64,000 nt of DNA from an uncultured Myxococcales bacterium (lineage in GTDB: Bacteria > Myxococcota_A > UBA9042), in NCBI GenBank assembly GCA_903842345.1, contig CAIMLR010000004.1:186001-250000 (forward strand). Direction: 5' to 3'. The position numbers and the translations under genes are program-made. Below, piece by piece: positions 56,186 through 64,000 of this stretch (the stretch's first letter is position 1; the number at the start of each line of letters is the position of its first letter). A model generated the notes under the pieces. It searched no databases. It was not told the DNA's origin and saw nothing but the letters and a program-made list of their open reading frames with translations.

Positions 56186-56289
56186 CGTCAGAACGACGGG
56201 GCGTGAGCGGCGCGGGCCATGACGTTTGACTCAGTCCGCAGAAGGCGTTCCGCGCGGGTCTGCCTGCCGCGCTTGCCGATCGCGTTCAC

Positions 56290-56540
56290 TGGCCTGGCAG
56301 CACCGGACCTGCCAGAACCGCCCGTGGAACCCGGAACACCGGGTGCAGCGAACGCATCAAAGTCCACAACGCCCCAGTTTTCAAGCGTTCAGGCCCAACC
56401 GTGCACCCGCAGCCGGCGGCAACGGCGATCTGCGGGCGGGCTTCATGTTGAAAAAGGACAAGTGGATGTTGACACCATCCTGCTCAACAGGTGCCCGCAG
56501 CGCGAAGTGCGCGCCAGGTCGAGGGTCCGCCTGGCTTTTT
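56290..56540 (+). repeat. Dispersed intergenic repeat, copy 11 (core 56468-56509)
   Basis: AAGCGTTCAGGC, GTGCACCCGCAGCCGGCGGC, GGACAAGTGGAT, and the core GTTGACACCATCCTGCTCAAC ending CAGCGCGAAGTG, identical to the consensus. The right arm is cut short 9 bp before the stop of hicB. Confidence 0.8.
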
Positions 56541-56548
56541 GGCCACGT

Positions 56549-56986
56549 CTACGCCATCACCAAAAGCGCCACGCCCACCGCCTGTTCCAACCGCACCAGC
56601 GTCGCCAGGGTCGGGTTGGCCCCTGGCCGTTCCAGCTTCTGATACGCCTGCTGCGTCAGTCCCAAGCGCGCAGCCATGTCTGTCTGACGCAGGTGCTGAC
56701 GAACACGCGCAGCGCGCAACGCGACCGGGATGAGTTCCTGTGGTGAAAACGCCAGACAGTCGCCGGCCGGATCGCGCTCAGCCAGGTCGTGGGTGAAGTC
56801 CTCGCCATCGGTGGCGCCGCCTACCAGCGACTCCAAGACGTACGCGCGCAAAGCATCCTGCGCGGCTTCTGGCGTGCTTCCTGCGCCGACGCCAAACACA
56901 TCGCCCTTGGTGTCGCGGCCTTCAGCGGACCAAGTGCGCGTTTCGTCATCGTGGGTCAACGTGTACGGCAAGTATCGGAATTGCAT
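56549..56986 (-). CDS. hicB: HicB-type antitoxin with XRE helix-turn-helix
   Basis: Predicted protein of 145 residues. The N-terminal ~60 residues are a HicB partial RNase-H-like fold (TWSAEGRDTKGDVFGVGA, STPEAAQDALRAYVLESL). The C-terminal XRE domain has LRQTDMAARLGLTQQAYQKL and NPTLATLVRLEQAVG. It neutralises HicA and represses the operon. It starts 9 bp after hicA, in the usual toxin-first order. Confidence 0.88.
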   Translation of the reverse strand: MQFRYLPYTLTHDDETRTWSAEGRDTKGDVFGVGAGSTPEAAQDALRAYVLESLVGGATDGEDFTHDLAERDPAGDCLAFSPQELIPVALRAARVRQHLRQTDMAARLGLTQQAYQKLERPGANPTLATLVRLEQAVGVALLVMA

Positions 56987-56995
56987 GACTTCCTC

Positions 56996-57211
56996 CTACG
57001 CGACGACGGCTGGCCAGTCGGCCCGTGGAATTTCCAGCTGCTTCAGGATCGCCCTGATTTCGTTGGGATTCTGCAGCTTGTGGCGGACTGGCACTGGACG
57101 CTTGCCAGACTTCTTCAGCAGATACGGATGCTTCGTGCCGCCAACGTCGTGCCAGCCGAAGCGTTCGGCAATCTTGACCACGTCCAAGCCGTCCAGCAAA
57201 GCTGTGCCCAT
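56996..57211 (-). CDS. hicA: HicA-type mRNA interferase toxin
   Basis: Predicted protein of 71 residues, a double-stranded-RNA-binding-like fold. GWHDVGGTKHPYLL carries the region of the catalytic His, and RPVPVRHKLQNPNEIRAILK is the family C-terminal helix. HicA cleaves mRNA when HicB is degraded. It is the first gene of the pair, 42 bp after the promoter -10 box. Confidence 0.87.
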   Translation of the reverse strand: MGTALLDGLDVVKIAERFGWHDVGGTKHPYLLKKSGKRPVPVRHKLQNPNEIRAILKQLEIPRADWPAVVA

Positions 57212-57252
57212 TGCACCCCGCTATCGGCGAGCCGTATCGCCGTCCGGTCATC

Positions 57253-57280
57253 AAGATACAACCTGCAGGTTGTTTGTCAA
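57253..57280 (-). promoter_or_regulatory. HicAB promoter with a perfect 16-bp palindrome in the spacer
   Basis: On the minus strand TTGACA (57280-57275), 16-bp spacer, TATCTT (57258-57253). ACAACCTGCAGGTTGT (57258-57273) is a perfect palindrome covering nearly the whole spacer. HicB, through its XRE domain, is the likely binder. Confidence 0.72.
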
Positions 57281-57349
57281 GATCGGCGGCAGCGAGCTCG
57301 TGATGACCGACAAGGCCGCAGCCGAGCTCAAACCGGGTCGATGCGTTGC

Positions 57350-57407
57350 TCGCTTAGGGCGACTATGCGGCATCATCCAAGGCGTCCTGGAAGGCGATTA
57401 CCGCAGC
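57350..57407 (+). repeat. Dispersed intergenic repeat, copy 12 (right end only)
   Basis: GCATCATCCAAGGCGTCCTGG and AAGGCGATTACCGC match the right end of the other copies. It stops exactly at the stop codon of the gene at 57408. Confidence 0.55.
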
Positions 57408-58859
57408 TCACCCGCCGCATTTCGCCGTTACGCAGCGGTCGGTCTTGTCGCACGTCAAGCCGGGTCCGCAGCCGCTCGGGCTCACGTCGTTGGTGCAGCC
57501 GCCGCCGACGCCGGAGACGGGATCGCCGCAGACGGAGCTGCCCTTCGCGTTCGAATTGCAGCGCAACCCAGGCGCGCAACTGACGCCGCCGGACGTGCAC
57601 GGCTCGCCCCAGCCCAGATACGCCACGCAGAGCTTGCTGTCATTGTCGCAAGTGAACCCAGGTCCGCAGCGCAAGACAGGCTTGGGGATTGCGTTCTGCT
57701 CGGCGCACGTTTCCCCTTCGCTGGGCCAGGCTTGGCAGATCGAGCCGTTGCCGCCGGCGAGGCATCTTGCCGCGTCCTTGTAACATTGGCTGGCTTCCGT
57801 GCAGGGTTGGCCGGTGGCGACCCTCACTGGGTGCCAAACGCACTGCGCTGGATAGGGTTTGCCGGAAGTGACTGAATCACACCGGTAATTGGCTTCGCAA
57901 GAGCCTTGGATGGAATGGCCAAGCGAACACGCCTCGCCGGCTTTGGCCAGGACCGTGCAGACGGCCGGTTTTTGCACGCCGCTGACCTGGTCGTACAAGC
58001 GCAGGCAGGAATAGCCGTCGACACATTGGTCGGTGTCGCTGTTGCACGCCACACCTGGGGCCAGCCTTGCCTGGCAGGTGAAATCGCCCGACTCGCGACA
58101 GTACAAGGCCGGGTCGCATTGTGGTTGGCAGGGTTGCCCGAGCTGCGCGTACACGACCGGCTTGGCGAAAGCGCACTTGCCGCTGACGCAATAGAGGCCG
58201 CCAGGGCAGAGAAACTGACACGGATCGCCGACTTGGGCCACCGGCACGCACTTGTCGGGACACGGGACGGCGCTCTGCGACTCGCCGCAGTAGCCGGACG
58301 CGCAGGACGCGCCGTCGAGGCATGGGGCGCCGCCGGGCAAGGGGCCATGCACCGCGCGGGCGCAGATGGCAGGGTCGAAGCCCAAACCGCTGCTGGTGTC
58401 ACACGTCGTCGGCATCTGCGCGATGCACATGGCCGCGGCCGCTGGATCAAAAACCAGCGTTCCTTGGGCAACTTTCGCCTGCACTTCCGCACTCCGCCAC
58501 TTGCCGCCGCCGCGATTCGCAACGCACGCTGCCGGGTCGGAATCGGAGTTGCACGCCGCTTCGATGGCACATTCGTGCGTGGCCAACTCCGTCTCAAAGG
58601 CGTCGATCGTCAGCGGCGCCGGTTCGCCATCGGCCAAGGTCGGCGTGGCGGATGTTGCGAGGATTTGACCGTCGGCGAGGACAATTGCGCCGTCAGCTTG
58701 GAGCGTTGCGCCCGCGATCACATCGTTGTCCGACCAAGCAACGGCGCCGTCGGCAAGAACCACGACCTGACCCGTTTCCGCAGCGGCCGTCACCGCGATA
58801 TCCGGCGCGCAAGCCACAGGTCCGGCCAGGAGCAGAGCGAACCAAAGGCGTCCAAGCAT
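57408..58859 (-). CDS. Cys-rich lipoprotein
   Basis: Predicted protein of 483 residues. The ATG at 58859 has GGAG upstream and gives lipobox GPVAC (Cys17). Residues 20-100 are a repetitive beta-like stretch (VVVLADGAVAWSDNDV, AIVLADGQILAT). Residues about 105-190 include ELATHECAIEAACNSD. The rest is a Dickkopf-like Cys-rich array with CLDGASCASGYC, CSLGHSIQGSCEANYRC and CGPGFTCDNDSKLCV. It is a surface lipoprotein of unknown role. Confidence 0.83.
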   Translation of the reverse strand: MLGRLWFALLLAGPVACAPDIAVTAAAETGQVVVLADGAVAWSDNDVIAGATLQADGAIVLADGQILATSATPTLADGEPAPLTIDAFETELATHECAIEAACNSDSDPAACVANRGGGKWRSAEVQAKVAQGTLVFDPAAAAMCIAQMPTTCDTSSGLGFDPAICARAVHGPLPGGAPCLDGASCASGYCGESQSAVPCPDKCVPVAQVGDPCQFLCPGGLYCVSGKCAFAKPVVYAQLGQPCQPQCDPALYCRESGDFTCQARLAPGVACNSDTDQCVDGYSCLRLYDQVSGVQKPAVCTVLAKAGEACSLGHSIQGSCEANYRCDSVTSGKPYPAQCVWHPVRVATGQPCTEASQCYKDAARCLAGGNGSICQAWPSEGETCAEQNAIPKPVLRCGPGFTCDNDSKLCVAYLGWGEPCTSGGVSCAPGLRCNSNAKGSSVCGDPVSGVGGGCTNDVSPSGCGPGLTCDKTDRCVTAKCGG

Positions 58860-58939
58860 GCAACTTTCTCCAGGCTCGGATGCGCGCCGCAATCGGCCGG
58901 TCAAACGCCAGAGTCCGAGTCAGCATCTTGCGTGACACC

Positions 58940-59270
58940 GTTCGTTGGCCAGTCTACGCCCGCGGTCTATCGCGTCAACAGCCGACGCACGCCCGGAATC
59001 GCGTCATCTTCGCGTGTTCTGGCGTATTCCGGTGCACCCGCGGCCGGCGTCGACCGACAATCTGACTTCTGCGCCGCAAGGAGCGACGGACTTCACGTTG
59101 AAATGGACATATCGTTGTTGACACCATCCTGCTCAACAGGTGCCCGCAGCGCGAAGTGTTGGCACCAATCGGTCCACACGTTGCGCTCCCTGTCGCGCGT
59201 CAGCGAGGCTGCATCGTCCAGTTTGTCCCGGAAGGGCATTGGCGCAACGACCGGCCTTGCTCGCCGCGGT
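58940..59270 (+). repeat. Dispersed intergenic repeat, copy 13 (core 59117-59158), near full length
   Basis: CACGCCCGGAATCGCGTCATC, TCCGGTGCACCCGCGGCCGGC, GGACTTCACGTTGAAATGGA, consensus-identical core, right arm CACACGTTGCGCTCCCTGTC and ATCGTCCAGTTTGTCCCGGA. It occupies part of the 786-bp gap between two lipoprotein genes. It is the last copy I can recognise. Confidence 0.78.
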
Positions 59271-59439
59271 CCGCCGTTTCCAGTCGATTGCCCCAGGCAA
59301 CTTGGGTGGCGGCATGTGGTGCACCCGATGCGACGAAGACGACTCGAATCCGATGTCCCTTTCCCGGGGGTGAGGACGCCGCACTTCGGCGCATCCCTGC
59401 TGTCCTGGCCGCCTGCGCGAGATCGGAAGCAGTCAACGC

Positions 59440-59640
59440 GGCGGATTTCGCTGACGTGCCGGACGCGGTCCGCTCGCCCTGGTCGGCCCGGCCGTCAGTC
59501 AGCGCGACGCACGTTCCCGCAGGGTAACCCATCCCCACAAGGACGCGCGGTGTCGCGTAGCCCGCTTGCGCGAGCTCGGCCTGGAACCCGCCGTTGAACA
59601 GCTTCTGCAGCGACGAAGTTAGCGGTGGCCGCGGGAGGAC
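59440..59640 (-). other. Protein-like fragment, possible remnant
   Basis: On the minus strand one frame reads SSLQKLFNGGFQAELAQAGY, ATPRVLVGMGYPAGTCVALTDG and SAALTASDLAQAARTAGM. It looks like real protein but has no start or clean end. I do not recognise it. It may be the relic of a gene lost between the pectinacetylesterase gene and the repeat. Confidence 0.25.
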
Positions 59641-59645
59641 AGGCC

Positions 59646-60809
59646 TTACAGCCCAAAGTTGCCCCACCTGGCGTCGCCATCGCGAAACCACGTGAACCAT
59701 TGCAGCGCCGTCGTCGTGCCCACCGACGCGTGCCACGCCCCGGGCGAACTGACCACGACGTGTGCCGTGCCGTGCGTCTCAAACATCGCCGCATTGGGCT
59801 TGCCCGCAAGGTGCGTTCGCAGGTCGCTCAAGCCTGCCGGAAAGAGGCCTGTGGCGAATTCCGGCGGAAAACCGACCTCGTCCATGGCGCTGCAGTTGTC
59901 CAAGCCAAACGAGTAGAAGAACTTGATGATGCTGTCCTCGTCGTGGCTCAGCAGGCCAAAACGCCTGCCGACCTGCCGTTGAAGCGCCGCGTCGATGAGC
60001 GGCTCGACGACGTGGCCCCCTGCCAGATCACACTCGGTGCAGGCCGGGTGCAAGGAGTCCTGCCAGCCCCACAATGCGCTCATGTGTTGCTGCATGCACG
60101 GCGTCAGGTACTTGCCCGCCATCGGCGGTCCTGAATCATCCAGCGCGTGAACGGCAACCGTCGCGCCAAACGCGTCCTGCACGCGCAGCCAGTTCCACGC
60201 CGTGCCAAAGCCGCCCGCGCTGACTCCGGTGAGCACCACGGTGCTCAGCTTGCCCTGGAACGTCGGTACGATCCGCTCCAAAAACTTGCCCAGGTTGTTG
60301 TACCCGACCTGCGGCTCGCCGTTGTGGCCGTTCATCACCGTGCCGCTGAAGACGTCGCCGGAGCAGTACGGGATGTAGGCGAAGCTCCAGTCAGCGAACG
60401 GGTTGATGCCGTCGCGCTGCAGCGTCGCCGCACCGATGCTGGGGCTATAGGTGTAGTGCATCGGGTTGACCGCGCAGGTCAGGTCGTTGAAGCACGCGCC
60501 GCCGCCCTCCAGAAAGATGACGAGCTTGTCGGACTTCGGGTTGGCGTTGATGGCGAAGCCGGTGGTTTGGCCGTCGCGACAGAACGTGCCGGGCACTTCC
60601 ACGTACTGCCACTTCTTGTCGTCCACGACGATCGGTGCGCCGGACGTGAACACCGAGACGTCGCGGATCGCAGTGTCACTGGCCGCGTCGGCGCTCGAAG
60701 CGTCGTCCCAGAGCGGCCCGCTGATCGGCACATCCGAGCCTGTACAGCCGCCGCAGAGCGCGAGCCAAACGCCCACGCACGTGGCGGTACACCAGAACCT
60801 GTTGCGCAT
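59646..60809 (-). CDS. Pectinacetylesterase/Notum-like alpha/beta-hydrolase lipoprotein
   Basis: Predicted protein of 387 residues with lipobox LCGGC (Cys22) and GGAAGG before the ATG. The hydrolase core starts near residue 65. VIFLEGGGACFNDLTC is the family oxyanion/GGG region, GVSAGG holds the nucleophile Ser197, DDSG the Asp (about 225), and HGTAH the His (about 346-350). PAE-family enzymes remove acetyl groups from pectin or, in animals, acyl groups from proteins. It is an extracellular deacylase of unknown substrate. Confidence 0.88.
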   Translation of the reverse strand: MRNRFWCTATCVGVWLALCGGCTGSDVPISGPLWDDASSADAASDTAIRDVSVFTSGAPIVVDDKKWQYVEVPGTFCRDGQTTGFAINANPKSDKLVIFLEGGGACFNDLTCAVNPMHYTYSPSIGAATLQRDGINPFADWSFAYIPYCSGDVFSGTVMNGHNGEPQVGYNNLGKFLERIVPTFQGKLSTVVLTGVSAGGFGTAWNWLRVQDAFGATVAVHALDDSGPPMAGKYLTPCMQQHMSALWGWQDSLHPACTECDLAGGHVVEPLIDAALQRQVGRRFGLLSHDEDSIIKFFYSFGLDNCSAMDEVGFPPEFATGLFPAGLSDLRTHLAGKPNAAMFETHGTAHVVVSSPGAWHASVGTTTALQWFTWFRDGDARWGNFGL

Positions 60810-60962
60810 GTTGACCTTCCCCCACCTCGCAGTATTCCTGTGTGGACGGCGGGTGTAAAGGCGACAGTCTGCGCGAGACTGCGCCTGACATTCCTCAACA
60901 TTCGCATCGATGAAGCAGTGCGGCGCGCTGTGGCGTCATCCCGAACCGACGGCGTTGAACGT

Positions 60963-61200
60963 CAGCCCGTCGAACCCCAGACGACGTTGCGCCTGGAAGG
61001 TGAACCACGGCACGGCCTGCTTGGCGTCTTTGTGGGCGCGGTCGGGATCGCAGCCGTGCTCCAGATTCGCGTCGGCAAAGTCGAAGTCGACCCGCTTGCC
61101 GCGCGAAGCGGCAGGCAGAGGAAGTTGAATTGGGCTTTGGTGTCACAAATCCTCGTCCAGTGCGAACGCATACGGCGATTGCGTCTGGCTCAGCGTCGGT
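60963..61200 (-). pseudogene. C-terminal fragment of a lost gene
   Basis: Downstream of the S53 peptidase, two minus-strand frames read as one protein end: TLSQTQSPYAFALDEDL (stop near 61147), then GKRVDFDFADANLEHGCDPD and AVPWFTFQAQRRLGFDGLTF ending NAVGSG at 60963. A one-base shift near 61150 would join them. No start is present. The family is unknown. The 438-bp gap has no intact gene. Confidence 0.4.
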
Positions 61201-61247
61201 CACGGCGCGGTAGATCCGCCGGACGCTGTGCACTGCGCGACCCGGCG

Positions 61248-62459
61248 CTACAAGCCGCTGACACCTGCTGGCGCGCCGTTGCCGGTCGGGCCGTCGTAGC
61301 CGGCGAGCGCGGTGCACAGGTAAGTGCCGCCGCAGGAGCCGTTGCCGCCGCTCACGATGTCGTAGAACGCCGTCGTGTGGCTGTACGGGTAGCTGCCATA
61401 CGTGACGGTGCCCGTGTTGCCGGCCAACGCGTACATGGCGCCGACGAGCGGTGCCGAAGCGCTGGTGCCCCCGACGACCCACCAGCCAGCGCGGCCCTGA
61501 TACTTCGTCGTGTCGTAGACGGCGACGCCCGTGGCCGGGTTAGCGACGGCTGCCAGGTCAGCAATCGTGCGCTTGCCGCAGCCGGTGTCGGTTTGCCATG
61601 TCGGCTTGCCGACATAGGCGCTGCAACCGCTGCCGGAGCCACTCCACGTCACTTCGCTCCAGCCGCGCGCATTGCCCGCCTTGGTCAGCGTCGTGCCGCC
61701 GACCGCCGAGACGTATTGCGATGCCGCGGGGAATTCAGCGCCGTATCCGCTGTCCCCTGAACTCACGGTCAGGACGACGCCCGGGTGCTTGAAGTACTTC
61801 CCTTCGTCGACGATTTCGCCGCTGTACTCGTTGCCGCCGTAGCTGTTGCTGACCACTTTGGCGCCCAGCAAGACCGCCGTGTTCACCGCAGCGCCAAGGT
61901 TGGCCATGCTGTTGCTGTTCGCCTCGACGAGGACAATCTTGCACTTTGGACAGGCGGCGCTGACCATCTCGATGTCGAGCGCTGCCTCCAAGGCCCAACC
62001 GGCGTTGGCCTTGGGATAGCTGCCGGCGACGCCGCTTTGGTTGACCTTGCGGAAGCAGCCGTTGGCGGTGGTGCACGGCGGCAACCCAAATTGCGTGCGG
62101 TACGCGGCCAAGTCAGCCTCGGCGCTTGGGTAGTCGTAGGCATCGACCACGGCGACTGTCACACCCGTGCCAGCGGTCGTCGACGGCAGGGCATACGCGG
62201 CCTGCAAGTCGGCGGGACGCAGCCCGGTCGAGTAGGTGGCACCAACCAGCGGCTGGCCTTTGGCGTCCGTGCCCACCCACGCGTGGCAGCGCGCTTCGCC
62301 GTCCGTCGCCGGTCCCGGACAAACAGCCGCAGCGTTGGCGTGGCCGCTGAGCGCCCCTTCGATGTTGTCTGTGCCATCGCCCGTCACAGCAGGCGTGGAA
62401 ACACACCCTGCGAGGAGTGACAGACCAAGGAACCAGGGAACGAAGCCGCTGCGTTGCAT
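61248..62459 (-). CDS. S53 (sedolisin-type) peptidase lipoprotein
   Basis: Predicted protein of 403 residues with GAGGAGG before the ATG at 62459 and lipobox LLAGC (Cys19). The sedolisin catalytic set is present: Glu158 and Asp162 in WALEAALDIEM, Asp236 in SSGDSG for the oxyanion hole, and Ser333 in GGTSASAP. A short propeptide-like region (about 25-85) has LRPADLQAAYALP at its end. S53 enzymes are acid-acting serine peptidases. The C-terminus is short after the catalytic Ser (about 70 residues) and ends in GVSGL. Confidence 0.9.
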   Translation of the reverse strand: MQRSGFVPWFLGLSLLAGCVSTPAVTGDGTDNIEGALSGHANAAAVCPGPATDGEARCHAWVGTDAKGQPLVGATYSTGLRPADLQAAYALPSTTAGTGVTVAVVDAYDYPSAEADLAAYRTQFGLPPCTTANGCFRKVNQSGVAGSYPKANAGWALEAALDIEMVSAACPKCKIVLVEANSNSMANLGAAVNTAVLLGAKVVSNSYGGNEYSGEIVDEGKYFKHPGVVLTVSSGDSGYGAEFPAASQYVSAVGGTTLTKAGNARGWSEVTWSGSGSGCSAYVGKPTWQTDTGCGKRTIADLAAVANPATGVAVYDTTKYQGRAGWWVVGGTSASAPLVGAMYALAGNTGTVTYGSYPYSHTTAFYDIVSGGNGSCGGTYLCTALAGYDGPTGNGAPAGVSGL

Positions 62460-62745
62460 GGGAACCTCCTCGGAGGCGGCGCACTCACATCTGCGGATGC
62501 CCGCTCCTGTGGGCCGGCGTGGAAACCGCAGCCCGCTTCAACAATAGGTCGTATCCGCCGCGCCGCAGGTGCAAATCTTCCGCCGCGGCGCACGCTCCCG
62601 ATCGGGTCGGCGGGCCAGCAGTGCAATGGCAAAGGGTACTGCAAACCCTGAGCTGCCGTGCGCCCCGAGTCGGCCAGCGGAGGCAGCGTTTGCACCGGCG
62701 TACGCCGCGGCGTATCGTGCCAGCAGCCACCGGCGCTTTGGACCC

Positions 62746-62943
62746 AAAGTGGGTACAAAAGTGGGTACAGAAGCGCTGCTCATCGCACCTGCTCGCTGGT
62801 CACGCGGAGTTCCAGCCAACATGAACATCGTCACCTGCGAAGTGGCGGGGTCTTTGCGATCAGGTAGTTGACAATCATTCCAAAGTGTTACGGTCGCTCA
62901 CGATCGCGCTGGATCGCCCTGCGTCCAGGCAAAAGTGGGTACA
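62746..62943 (+). repeat. Three copies of AAAGTGGGTACA
   Basis: Two exact copies are in tandem (62746-62757 and 62758-62769) and a third lies at 62932-62943. The 591-bp gap between the S53 gene and the next gene has no gene that I can support. The motif function is unknown. Confidence 0.6.
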
Positions 62944-63050
62944 GAATCCGCCGCCTGGCGATCGCCTACGCTCCGCGAGGTGCCGGCGGCGGAGGTCATT
63001 TCGTCGTGCGTCATCGCCTCGGCTGCGCCGTCCTTGCCGTCCAGTTCGTC

Positions 63051-64000
63051 TCACAGGCACGCGCCCGCCGCGCACGCCTTGCCGACATCGCACTGGCTGC
63101 CGTCGCCGAGCAGGACGTGGAAGCAGCCGCCGTGAATCGCGTCGCAGCGGTCGACCGTGCACGGGTTGCCGTCACTGCAGTCCTGCCAGCCTTTGCTCAC
63201 GCACGGCCCCGATTCGGCGCACGTCGCGTTGCCCCACGCGTCGGTGAGATAGCCGCCAGAGAGCAGGCCATCCGCGAATGGCCGCAAACGCCAGGGGTTA
63301 TTGAAGGCGATGCTCGCCCACTTCTGCACCAGATTGCCCCACGCATCGTAGTGCCAGACCGACGTCGCATCGGAGACCAGAAACCCATCGGGCAGTTGCG
63401 CGAGCTCAAATGAGCCAAATGGCCCCAACTCCTTCTGCGAAATGGTCTTGGTTAGCGGATTGAGCAGCCGCGCCGTGACGACGCCATTGTTGCCATTGTC
63501 GCCCAGCACCAGCAGACCTTCGGGCAACGTCGCGATCTGGGCGTTGATGATGTAGTTCGACTTCGCGTCGAGGTCCACGACCTGCAGTACTGCCCCGATC
63601 GTGTCCATCTGCACCAGCCGCGCGGTGCCGAACGGGCCGACGCCGGCAAGGACCAGGTCGCTGCCCACGATCGCCATCGACTGCGCTTTGAGTGATGACG
63701 TCGTCTGCTGCTGGCTCAGCACGTTGCCACTCAGATCAACCGTAGCCATCCACGCCTTGCCCGCCTGCTGCCCGCCGATGACGATCTGCCCGTTCACCTC
63801 CGCCATGCCGACCGCGTGCACGCCCGCGCCGCCGGGAATGGGCTGATGCGCCACGAGCTTGCCGGCGCTGTCGACGACCCAGACGCTGGGCACGAACGTG
63901 TCATCCCACTTCGAGTCGCTCACGCCGCAGAACCTGCCCGCGGCCATGACCAGCGTCGGTGTGTTTTCGGAAGCGGTCACGCCATCGCCCGGGCCGAACG
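63051..64000 (-). CDS. Beta-propeller protein with Cys-rich tail (5' end outside the window)
   Basis: At least 316 residues; the gene runs past the right edge, so its start is not seen. Repeated blades contain WVVDSAGKLVAHQPIPG, ATVDLSGNVLSQQQ, VQMDTIGAVLQVVDLDA and HYDAWGNLVQKW. The C-terminus (WGNATCAESGPC, WQDCSDGNPCTVDRC, CAAGACL) has the same Cys spacing as the truncated protein at 40908. This is probably a surface lipoprotein like the large propeller at 49154. Confidence 0.85.
   Translation of the reverse strand, partial: FGPGDGVTASENTPTLVMAAGRFCGVSDSKWDDTFVPSVWVVDSAGKLVAHQPIPGGAGVHAVGMAEVNGQIVIGGQQAGKAWMATVDLSGNVLSQQQTTSSLKAQSMAIVGSDLVLAGVGPFGTARLVQMDTIGAVLQVVDLDAKSNYIINAQIATLPEGLLVLGDNGNNGVVTARLLNPLTKTISQKELGPFGSFELAQLPDGFLVSDATSVWHYDAWGNLVQKWASIAFNNPWRLRPFADGLLSGGYLTDAWGNATCAESGPCVSKGWQDCSDGNPCTVDRCDAIHGGCFHVLLGDGSQCDVGKACAAGACL

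Noticed and set aside
35025-59270. Integron attC sites
   Set aside because: Same-orientation repeats at unit borders and toxin-antitoxin cargo suggested a superintegron. But the core has GTTGA before TCAAC, the wrong order for an attC RYYYAAC...GTTRRRY pair. The repeats are much longer than most attC sites, many cargo genes have their own promoters and opposite strands, and no integrase gene is in the window.
60147-61760. Plus-strand open frame of 537 codons across the esterase and peptidase genes
   Set aside because: Its composition is that of an antisense shadow. The catalytic motifs of both enzymes are on the minus strand.

Overview
The window is GC-rich, tightly packed bacterial DNA. It looks like a member of the Myxococcota (old Deltaproteobacteria) or a close relative. 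Three traits support this. About a dozen predicted lipoproteins have an Asp/Ala-rich linker straight after the lipobox cysteine. Two secreted proteins end in a MYXO-CTERM-like tail (Cys motif, hydrophobic helix, Arg cluster). Very long Cys-rich secreted proteins carry many CG(S/D)DGCGG(S/T)CG(T)C repeats. No tRNA, rRNA, CRISPR array or complete transposase was seen.

Layout. 0-11 kb: lipoproteins (PHP-like, WD40-like, helical barrel), polyphosphate kinase 2, a ClC channel with CBS domains, a divergent HxlR/DoxX pair, and a lytic-monooxygenase-like secreted protein. 11-16 kb: an arsenic island with an ArsJ-type GAPDH, ArsJ, ArsD, two thioredoxin-like proteins, a CcdA/ArsG-like permease and a wrecked Acr3 gene. 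Two near-identical 20-bp dyads resembling ArsR operators lie inside it, but arsR itself is not in the window. An Hsp20 follows. 17-34 kb: a four-gene operon led by a 3423-residue mosaic (RCC1, Cys-rich, LamG with an embedded SUEL-type lectin), then a HEAT protein whose layout recalls the vitellogenin N-terminal module, then two Cys-rich lipoproteins. A 17-bp perfect palindrome lies just after the operon's putative promoter.

34-64 kb is an accessory-looking region of unrelated units on both strands: SDR/TetR, PilT, an FGE-like lipoprotein, beta-propeller and Cys-rich lipoproteins, a BamA/TamA-type outer-membrane protein, a pectinacetylesterase-like lipoprotein and an S53 peptidase. Three toxin-antitoxin pairs lie here (MazEF-like, Phd/Doc-like, HicAB). 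Each has a strong promoter-like sequence with a palindrome in its spacer.

The most striking unexplained structure is a family of intergenic repeats (full length about 350 bp) between about 35 and 59.3 kb. I found about 13 full or partial copies, all in the same orientation. Nine keep a 42-bp core with no length change. They sit at the boundaries of most unrelated gene units and at all three toxin-antitoxin pairs, so the region resembles an array of cassettes. Several broken genes and C-terminal fragments lie in or near this region, which points to frequent rearrangement.
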